Shown: piece after piece, positions 58,303 through 64,000 of the stretch
How the letters are laid out: each line of letters begins with the position of its first letter
Position numbering within the stretch: position 1 is the stretch's first letter
Source of the DNA: Mycobacterium sp. 4858
GTDB taxonomy: Bacteria > Actinomycetota > Actinomycetes > Mycobacteriales > Mycobacteriaceae
DNA length: 64,000 bases
Assembly (NCBI RefSeq): GCF_900240975.1
Contig: NZ_LT968776.1
Span: 2,787,092-2,851,091 of the forward strand
Direction: 5' to 3'
Made by a program: the position numbers and the translations under genes
Notes under the pieces: generated by a model
The model's database searches: none
Told to the model about the DNA's origin: nothing
Seen by the model: only the letters and a program-made list of their open reading frames with translations

Positions 58303-59163
58303 TTAGGCGGCGACCTCCCGCCGGCGCCCGAGCAGCCAGCAGACCAGATAGATCAGGAACGAAATTCCCGCGACGAACACCGACACCGGAACGCCGGGCG
58401 CCAGCGACAGCACGATGCCGCCGACGGCGGAAACCTCGGCGAAGACGACCGAGGCCACCATCGCCGCCGCCGGGGAGGCCACCACGCGGGCGGCGGCGGC
58501 CGCCGGGGTGATCAGTAGCGACATCACCAGCAGCGCCCCGACGATCTGCACGGCCTGAGCTGCCACCACACCGACCAGCGCGGCGAACACGATGCCCAGC
58601 GCGCGCACGGGCACGCCGCGGGCCGCGGCGACGTCGGGGTCGACGGTGGCGAACAACAGCGGGCGGTAGCAGGTGCCCAGCACCGCGATGACGAGCAGGC
58701 ACACCAGCGCCAGCATGGTCAGGCCGGTGTAGCCGACGCCGACGATCTGCCCCGTGAGCAACGCGAAACTGGTCGCGGTCCGGCCCGGGTAGAGGTAGAT
58801 GAACAGCACCGCCAGGCCGAGCCCGAAGGCGAGCACCACGCCGATCACCGAATCGCGTTCGCGCGCCCGCCGCCCCAGGACGCCGAACAGCGCGGCCGCC
58901 AGGGCGCTGCCGACCAGTGCTCCCAGGCCCACCGAGACGCCGACCAGCAGCGCGAAAGCCGCTCCGGTCAAGGACAATTCGCTGGAGCCGTGCACGGCGA
59001 ACGACATCTGACGCATCACGATGAAAGGGCCGATCAGCCCGGCCACCAGTCCCAGTAGCGCGGCTGCGAGTAGCGCCTGGCGGACGAAGTCGTGGCCGAG
59101 CAGGTGCGCGGTGACGTCGAAGTCGAGCAGGTGCGCCAGGACGTCGGTGAGCCGGTGGTTCAC
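58303..59163 (-). CDS. ZnuB-type metal ABC transporter permease
   Basis: A 286-residue ABC-3 family permease with about eight helices. MRQMSFAVHGSSELSLTGAAFALL and VGALLVMSLLITPAAAAA are the family landmarks. Zinc (or manganese) specificity is suggested by the upstream Zur-like box. GTG at 59163 overlaps the ATPase stop (GTGA). Confidence 0.9.
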   Translation of the reverse strand: MNHRLTDVLAHLLDFDVTAHLLGHDFVRQALLAAALLGLVAGLIGPFIVMRQMSFAVHGSSELSLTGAAFALLVGVSVGLGALVGSALAAALFGVLGRRARERDSVIGVVLAFGLGLAVLFIYLYPGRTATSFALLTGQIVGVGYTGLTMLALVCLLVIAVLGTCYRPLLFATVDPDVAAARGVPVRALGIVFAALVGVVAAQAVQIVGALLVMSLLITPAAAAARVVASPAAAMVASVVFAEVSAVGGIVLSLAPGVPVSVFVAGISFLIYLVCWLLGRRREVAA

Positions 59164-59984
59164 GGGTGGGCACCGTCGTTGGTGTCGCCCACCACCACGT
59201 AGCGGTCCTTGACCTTCACCACCTCGATGTCGGCCCGGTACAGCAGGGAGAGCGTCTCCGTGGTCATCACCTCGTCGACGGTGCCGATGCGGAATCGGCC
59301 GTCGACCAGATAAACCAGCCGGTCCACGTACGGCAGGATGGCGTTGACGTCGTGGGTGACGACGATGACGGTGGTCGCCGCCTCCCGGCGGCGGCGGTCG
59401 ATCAGCGCGGTCACCAGCTTGGCGTTCGCCGGGTCCAGGGCCAGCAGCGGCTCGTCGCACAGCAGCAGCATCGGATCGCTCACCAGCGCCTGAGCGACGC
59501 GGATCCGCTGCAGCTCGCCGCCCGACATCACGCCGACGCGGACGTCCGCCAGGTGCTCGGCGTTGACTTGTCGCAGCGCGTCGGCCACCGCCGCGCGGCG
59601 GCGTGCCCGGTCGGCGGCTCTGGGTGGCAGGCCGCCCCAGCGGTGCCCGTCGAAGCCCAGCCGAACCAGGTCCCGCCCCCGCAGCATGATGTCGTGGTCC
59701 ATCGGCCGGTGTTGCGGCACGTAGCCGACGCGTCCGCTACCCGCGTTCATGGGCTTTCCGTCGACCAGCGCGACACCGGCCGACAGCGACAGCTGGCCCA
59801 ACAGCACCTTGAGTAACGACGTCTTGCCGCTGCCGTTGGGGCCGAGGACCGCGATGAATTCGCCGCGCGACACCGACAGGTCGAGGTGGTCCCACAGCAC
59901 GCGGTCGCCGAACGCCAGCCGCGCCCCGCGCAGCGAGACGGTAGCCGGGTGGCGGTCGACGGCCGGGGCCGCGTCGAGGCTCAC
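59160..59984 (-). CDS. metal ABC transporter ATP-binding protein (ZnuC type)
   Basis: A 274-residue ABC ATPase. Walker A is GPNGSGKTS, the signature is MSGGELQRIRVAQAL, Walker B is LLLCDEPLLALD, and the H-loop is VVTHDV. GTG at 59984 overlaps the binding-protein stop (GTGA). Upstream reading is the shadow of that gene. Confidence 0.92.
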   Translation of the reverse strand: MSLDAAPAVDRHPATVSLRGARLAFGDRVLWDHLDLSVSRGEFIAVLGPNGSGKTSLLKVLLGQLSLSAGVALVDGKPMNAGSGRVGYVPQHRPMDHDIMLRGRDLVRLGFDGHRWGGLPPRAADRARRRAAVADALRQVNAEHLADVRVGVMSGGELQRIRVAQALVSDPMLLLCDEPLLALDPANAKLVTALIDRRRREAATTVIVVTHDVNAILPYVDRLVYLVDGRFRIGTVDEVMTTETLSLLYRADIEVVKVKDRYVVVGDTNDGAHP

Positions 59985-60925
59985 GGCTGTACGGACCGGC
60001 CGGACTGCAGCGCGGTCAGCAGCTGGTTGACCGTGTTGCGTTGCCAGGTCAGGTAATCGGTTCCGGCGGGCAGGGTTTCGCTCACCTCGGTCACCGGCAC
60101 GCCCGAGCGGCGCGCGGCGTCCCGCAGGCCATTGATCGCCGCGGTGGACGTCTGCGGATTGATCAGCAACGCCGCCACCTGGCGGTGGTTGATCAGGTCG
60201 AGGACGAACGCCATGTCGGCCGGCGAGGGATCCGTCTCGTTCTCGTTGGCGGCGGTGAAGGCGGGCGGTGTGCGGTTGACCAGACCGGACGCCGCCAGCA
60301 GGTAGTGGCCGACAGGTTCGGTCGCGATCACCGCGGTGCCGGGGTACGCGCTGGCGATGGCATGTTCGGAGATCGCGATCGCGTCGGCGCCGCGGCAGAA
60401 CTCGGCGGCGTTGGCGCGGTAGTCGGCGGCGTGGGCCGGGTCGATGGCGGCCACGCGGTCGGCGATGGCGAAGGCGACGGACTTGGCGACGTCGAGGTTG
60501 TAGAAGACGTGCTCGTTGGCCGGCTGCCCGCCCGCGGTGGCTTGCTTGAGGAACGAGTAGGCGCCGATCGACTGCACGTCGGGATGCCCCGCCAGCACCT
60601 GCTCCACCCAGGGGTCGTAACCGCCGCCGTTGTACACGACCAGTGCGGCGTCGGTGATGGCGGCGGCGTCCGAGGGGCTGGCCGCATAGGAGTGCGGGTC
60701 GGTGTCGCTCCCGGTCAGGATGGCGTTGACCGGCACGTGACGCCCGGTGACGGCGAGCGCCACGCTGCCCCATACCCCGGTGGAGGCGACGACGGTGGCC
60801 GCCCGCGGGTGCGTGGGGCCGCCGCAGCCGGTGAGCGCGAAGGCGGCCAGCAGGACCAGCGCGGCGGGCGGCCATCGCAGCGCACCGCCGAGCGCGCGTC
60901 GTCCCCGCTTGAGCGCCATGCGCAC
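59981..60925 (-). CDS. metal-binding ABC transporter lipoprotein (ZnuA type)
   Basis: A 314-residue cluster-A-I solute-binding lipoprotein with lipobox ALTGC. Metal-ligand positions appear as SDTDPHSYAAS and ANEHVFYNLDVA, plus a later conserved Glu/Asp region. There is no long His-rich loop. GTG at 60925 follows GAGAGGAATT; an ATG two codons on is possible. It is first in the three-gene operon and divergent from the LacI gene, with the Zur-like palindrome between. Confidence 0.9.
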   Translation of the reverse strand: MRMALKRGRRALGGALRWPPAALVLLAAFALTGCGGPTHPRAATVVASTGVWGSVALAVTGRHVPVNAILTGSDTDPHSYAASPSDAAAITDAALVVYNGGGYDPWVEQVLAGHPDVQSIGAYSFLKQATAGGQPANEHVFYNLDVAKSVAFAIADRVAAIDPAHAADYRANAAEFCRGADAIAISEHAIASAYPGTAVIATEPVGHYLLAASGLVNRTPPAFTAANENETDPSPADMAFVLDLINHRQVAALLINPQTSTAAINGLRDAARRSGVPVTEVSETLPAGTDYLTWQRNTVNQLLTALQSGRSVQP

Positions 60926-60968
60926 GTCCGAATTCCTCTCGCTGGGCCGACCGGCCGACTCACAATAC

Positions 60969-60989
60969 TAATGAAAATCGTTTCCATTA
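60969..60989. promoter_or_regulatory. Zur (FurB) box-like palindrome
   Basis: TGAAAATCGTTTCCA (60972-60986) is close to the mycobacterial Zur consensus TGAAAATCATTTTCA and is extended on both sides by TAATG / CATTA arms. It lies 44 bases before the zinc-transporter start and 62 before the LacI start. Confidence 0.8.
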
Positions 60990-61050
60990 CAAAACGGTCG
61001 AGCGGTCGCCGCGTAGGCGCGACGGGCGATGCGCTGTAGCGTCACCGAAC

Positions 61051-62130
61051 GTGAGTCCCACACCACGCCGGCGTGCGACTCTGGCATCGCTGGCCGACGA
61101 ACTGAAGGTTTCGCGCACGACGATCTCGAACGCCTTCAACCGGCCGGATCAGCTGTCCGCCGACCTACGCGAGCGCGTGCTGGCGACGGCCAAGCGGCTC
61201 GGTTACCCAGGTCCCGACCCGGTGGCGCGATCCCTGCGCACCCGCAAGGCGGGCGCGGTCGGGCTGGTGATGGCCGAACCGCTGACGTACTTCTTCAGCG
61301 ACCCGGCGGCGCGGGATTTCGTCGCCGGGGTCGCCCAGTCCTGCGAGGAGCTCGGGCAGGGGCTGCTGCTGGTGGCCGTCGGGCCCGGCCGCAGCATCCA
61401 GGACGGGATGAGCGCGGTGCTGGGCGCCGGTGTGGACGGCTTCGTGGTGTATTCGGTCTGCGAAGAGGACCCCTACCTGCAGGTGGTCCTGCAGCGCCGG
61501 TTGCCGGTCGTCGTCGTCGACCAGCCGAAGGGGCTCGCCGGTGTGTCCCGGGTGGGCATCGACGACCGGGCGGCGATGCGAGAGCTGGCGGACTACGTGC
61601 TCGGGCTGGGGCACCGCGAGATCGGTCTGTTGACCATGCGGCTGGGCCGGGACCGCAGGCAAGGCCTGGTGGACGCCGACCGGTTGCGGTCGCCGGCCTT
61701 CGACGTGCAGCGCGAACGGATCATCGGGGTCTGGGAGGCGATGACGGCGGCCGGCGCCGACCCCGACGCGCTGACCGTGGTGGAGAGCTACGAGCACCTG
61801 CCGGACTCGGGTGGGGCCGCCGCCAAGGCGGCGCTGGAGGCCAACCCGCGGATCACCGCGCTGATGTGCACGGCCGACATATTGGCCCTGTCCGCCATGG
61901 ATTACCTTCGCGCACATGGCATTTACGTTCCCGGGCAGATGACCGTCACCGGTTTCGACGGCGTGCCCGACGCGGTCGGCCGGGGACTCACCACGGTGTC
62001 GCAACCGAGCCTGCAGAAGGGCCGCCGGGCGGGTGAGCTGTTGTTGAGTCCGCCGCGGTCGGGCCTGCCGGTCGTCGAGGTTTTGGGCACCGAGCTGATC
62101 CGCGGACGCACCGCCGGTCCGCCCGCCTAG
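61051..62130 (+). CDS. LacI-family transcriptional regulator (Rv3575c-like)
   Basis: A 359-residue repressor. The N-terminal helix-turn-helix and hinge (TLASLADELKVSRTTISNAFNRP) are followed by a periplasmic-binding-protein-like sensor domain with VGLVMAEPL and a TVTGFDGVPDA core. Effector and targets are unknown. GTG at 61051 has TAGCGT 8 bases upstream, consistent with a leaderless transcript. It could influence the divergent zinc transporter, but no LacI-type operator was identified. Confidence 0.88.
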   Translation: MSPTPRRRATLASLADELKVSRTTISNAFNRPDQLSADLRERVLATAKRLGYPGPDPVARSLRTRKAGAVGLVMAEPLTYFFSDPAARDFVAGVAQSCEELGQGLLLVAVGPGRSIQDGMSAVLGAGVDGFVVYSVCEEDPYLQVVLQRRLPVVVVDQPKGLAGVSRVGIDDRAAMRELADYVLGLGHREIGLLTMRLGRDRRQGLVDADRLRSPAFDVQRERIIGVWEAMTAAGADPDALTVVESYEHLPDSGGAAAKAALEANPRITALMCTADILALSAMDYLRAHGIYVPGQMTVTGFDGVPDAVGRGLTTVSQPSLQKGRRAGELLLSPPRSGLPVVEVLGTELIRGRTAGPPA

Positions 62131-62141
62131 CGCGCCGCTAA

Positions 62142-62222
62142 CTCGGCTACGCCGCGCTTGCGATCGCCGCTGCTGATGGCGGCGACCCGCCGCGCCCGGC
62201 TACGCCGCGCTTGCGATCGCCG
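62142..62222 (-). repeat. dispersed intergenic repeat, copies 3 and 4 (in tandem)
   Basis: Two copies of the same element found at 6743 and 31165, here reversed (62142-62169 and 62193-62222), core CGCCGCGCTTGC. A 32-base stretch is identical in both (62144-62175 and 62197-62228). They fill the gap between the convergent ends of the LacI gene and kstR. Confidence 0.6.
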
Positions 62223-62231
62223 CTGCTGTCT

Positions 62232-62250
62232 GGCGGCGAGGCTAGCCGCC
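62232..62250 (-). terminator. short GC hairpin over the kstR stop
   Basis: GGCGGC (62232-62237) and GCCGCC (62245-62250) can pair around the kstR stop codon. There is no U-tract, so a terminator role is tentative. Confidence 0.3.
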
Positions 62251-62913
62251 GTTCTGGTCCCCGATCAGCAGCCGCACGGCCAGATCCAGTCGCTTGCTGA
62301 CGTCGGTCGCCGAGGCGCGCCGGGTGAGCCAGGCCAGCAGGTTGGACAGCCAGACGTCCGAGATCACCCGGGCGATGTGGTACTGGTCCTCGGTCGGTTC
62401 GCCATCGGCCATCGCCCGGGCGAACATGGAGTCGATGAGCTTCTCGACCTGGTCGACCTCGCTGGCCGCGGACGCGTCGGCGAAGACGTAGGCACGCGTC
62501 ATGGCCTCGGTGAGCAGGGGATTGCGCTGCATCGCCCGGTTGAGCTTGCCGACCATGAAGTTCAGCCGTTGGAACGGCGTCCCCCCGGCGACCGATGAGC
62601 GGTCGGTCTTGGCGTCGATGCGGCTGAATTCGCGGCCCAGCGCCGAAACCAGCAGGTGCACCTTCGACGGGAAGTACCGGTACAGGGTGCCCACCGCGAC
62701 GTCGGCGCGGTCCGCGACGGCACGCATCTGGACCGCCTCGTAGCCGCCCTTGGACGCGATGGCCATGGTGGCGTCCAGGATGCGTTTGCGCCGTTCCCGC
62801 TGGGCCTCCGAGCCGAGTTCGGACTCGGCCAATACCGCCACGTTCATCACCTCGCGCGGTTGCGAGTCAGAAGCGCGGCTCGAGGTGGCCTTCGAGTTGG
62901 CACTGGCTGGCAT
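62242..62913 (-). CDS. kstR: TetR-family cholesterol-catabolism repressor KstR
   Basis: A TetR-family repressor of the large cholesterol and lipid degradation regulon, released by 3-oxo-cholestenoyl-CoA-type ligands. The DNA-binding domain is RKRILDATMAIASKGGYEAV with recognition helix VAVGTLYRYFPSK, and the ligand domain is highly conserved. ATG at 62913 gives 223 residues and follows AGGAG at 11 bases. ATG at 62847 (MNVAVLAES) is the shorter alternative used in some annotations. It is divergent from fadE34 with the operator between. Confidence 0.95.
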   Translation of the reverse strand: MPASANSKATSSRASDSQPREVMNVAVLAESELGSEAQRERRKRILDATMAIASKGGYEAVQMRAVADRADVAVGTLYRYFPSKVHLLVSALGREFSRIDAKTDRSSVAGGTPFQRLNFMVGKLNRAMQRNPLLTEAMTRAYVFADASAASEVDQVEKLIDSMFARAMADGEPTEDQYHIARVISDVWLSNLLAWLTRRASATDVSKRLDLAVRLLIGDQNGG

Positions 62914-63054
62914 CTGAAGGGTTGCTCCTGTTCCTGGCGGCTCGCTTGCAAACGATACGCATGCTGAGTGTGAATTTCCCACCTCCGTACCGCCGGGACA
63001 GCCGCGTGTGCTGCTGCGATGGCGTTCGACTTGACGGTCGATCGCTGGCACTAT

Positions 63055-63068
63055 TAGAACACGTTCTA
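63055..63068. promoter_or_regulatory. KstR operator
   Basis: TAGAACACGTTCTA matches the KstR palindrome (TNNAACNNGTTNNA type) with perfect symmetry except at its centre. It sits between kstR and fadE34 and probably controls both. Confidence 0.85.
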
Positions 63069-63178
63069 GTCTGCGACGAGGCCGGGTTGCGCAGCGACCC
63101 GAGGCAGACCGGACAATCGAGAGCTAGGGGTCGTAGGCCCCATGTCACGTCGAGTCGAAGGACGCGGAGGTCCCGAGG

Positions 63179-64000
63179 GTGGTAGCGACCGTCACAGACG
63201 AACAGTTCGCCGCGCGCGCCCTGGTGCGCGACTGGGCCCGCAACGCGACGTCGGGGCCCGGCGGGACGACGGCGATTCGCCAGGTCGAGCGCGGTGAGAC
63301 GGACGCGTGGCGTCCGGTGTTCGCCCGCCTGGCCGAGCTGGGCATCTTCGGTGTCGCGATCCCCGAGGAGCATGGCGGAGCGGGCGGCAGCGTCGAGGAC
63401 CTGTGCGCGATGGTCGAGGAAGCGGCCAAGGCGCTGGTGCCCGGTCCGGTGGCGACCACCGCGCTCGCGACGCTCGTCGTTACCGACCCCGACCTGCTGG
63501 GGCAACTGGCCGCCGGTGAACGCTTCGCCGGGCTGGCGCTGAAAGGTGACGCCCGGTTCGACGGGCAGACCTCGCGCGTGTCGGGCGCCCTGCCGTGGGT
63601 GTTGGGCGCCGCCGACGGCGGCGTCCTGTTGCTGCCCGCCGACGGGAAGTGGCTGGTGGTCGACACCGAGAGCGACGGCGTGCAGATCGAGCCGCTGGAG
63701 GCCACCGACTTCTCCCGGCCGTTGGCCCGGGTGGTCCTGACGTCCGCGCCGGCCACCGTCATCGAGTCGCCCGAGCGCGTCGAGGAACTGGCGGCGACCG
63801 TGCTGGCGGCCGAGGCCGCCGGCGTGACCCGGTGGTCGCTGGACACCGCCGTCGATTACGCCAAGGTCCGCGAGCAGTTCGGCAAGCCGATCGGCAGCTT
63901 CCAGGCCGTCAAGCACCTGTGCGCCGAGATGCTGTGCCGCGCCGAACAGGCTGAGGTGGCCGCCGCCGACGCCGCGCGTGCTGCCGCGGAGTCCGACCCC
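63179..64000 (+). CDS. fadE34: acyl-CoA dehydrogenase FadE34, N-terminal part, cut by window edge
   Basis: 274 codons from GTG 63179 run off the window without a stop. AELGIFGVAIPEEHGGAGG and the LDTAVDYAKVREQFGKPIGSFQ segment are acyl-CoA dehydrogenase landmarks. In M. tuberculosis FadE34 is a fused, roughly 700-residue flavoenzyme acting on cholesterol side-chain CoA thioesters. GGAGG lies about 10 bases before the start. The KstR operator upstream fits its role in the cholesterol regulon. Confidence 0.92.
   Translation, partial: MVATVTDEQFAARALVRDWARNATSGPGGTTAIRQVERGETDAWRPVFARLAELGIFGVAIPEEHGGAGGSVEDLCAMVEEAAKALVPGPVATTALATLVVTDPDLLGQLAAGERFAGLALKGDARFDGQTSRVSGALPWVLGAADGGVLLLPADGKWLVVDTESDGVQIEPLEATDFSRPLARVVLTSAPATVIESPERVEELAATVLAAEAAGVTRWSLDTAVDYAKVREQFGKPIGSFQAVKHLCAEMLCRAEQAEVAAADAARAAAESDP

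Noticed and set aside
62144..62228. CRISPR-like direct repeat
   Set aside because: Only two copies with one spacer, no cas genes, and the same element occurs singly elsewhere in the window.

Overview
This window is chromosomal DNA from a slow-growing, non-tuberculous Mycobacterium; the M. avium complex or a close relative is the best guess, but the species cannot be fixed from the sequence. It is GC-rich, dense and full of 1- to 4-base start/stop overlaps. It carries PE, PPE and WXG100 (esx) genes, CarD, Lsr2, KstR, MhuD, Lpq lipoproteins and an LlpqF-type beta-lactamase-fold protein (LpqF). Recalled against M. tuberculosis H37Rv, the backbone follows Rv3630 down to Rv3573c, read here in the inverted direction. 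The espACD region expected between ephA and ftsH is absent. Several loci not found at this position in M. tuberculosis are inserted.

Layout. 1-6.8 kb: a partial membrane protein, a DUF475 membrane protein, ppa, and a dacB / metalloprotease / tilS / hpt run. 6.8-10 kb: lpqG, a DUF222-HNH (13E12) gene with a LexA box on its start codon, and a small HTH-like gene. 10-12.8 kb: a PE-PPE-esx-esx cassette in which the PE gene appears frameshifted. 12.8-16.5 kb: an alcohol dehydrogenase / flavin monooxygenase / epoxide hydrolase operon and a divergent VOC protein. 16.6-28.3 kb: ftsH, the folate genes folE-P-B-K, two membrane proteins (one apparently frameshifted), a DUF2520 gene, panC-panD-coaX, lysS and lsr2.

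28.6-33 kb: clpC1, then a cobalamin riboswitch controlling cbtB-cbtA and a degenerate histidine phosphatase. 33-43.6 kb: a split copy of what in M. tuberculosis is the DosR-linked Rv0080-Rv0087 locus. It consists of a flavin-binding-like gene with a DosR-box-like site, then an ArsR regulator followed by a six-gene complex-I/hydrogenase-like membrane complex whose large subunit lacks the Ni-Fe cysteines. lpqF, mhuD and a hydrolase lie between the two parts.

43.6-54.6 kb: mutY facing canB, a proline-rich membrane protein, disA-radA, lpqE, carD-ispD-ispF, cysS, rlmB and a secreted phosphodiesterase. 54.6-64 kb: an ArsB-like transporter, an MBL-fold protein, pxpA, an LppH-like lipoprotein, a zinc-type ABC transporter under a Zur-box-like palindrome, a LacI regulator, kstR with its operator, and the start of fadE34.

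The strongest second-look items are the Ni-Fe-less respiratory complex and its relocation, the B12-controlled cobalt module, the LexA and Zur sites, the two C-run frameshifts and a dispersed intergenic repeat. No tRNA, rRNA, CRISPR array or insertion sequence was recognised.
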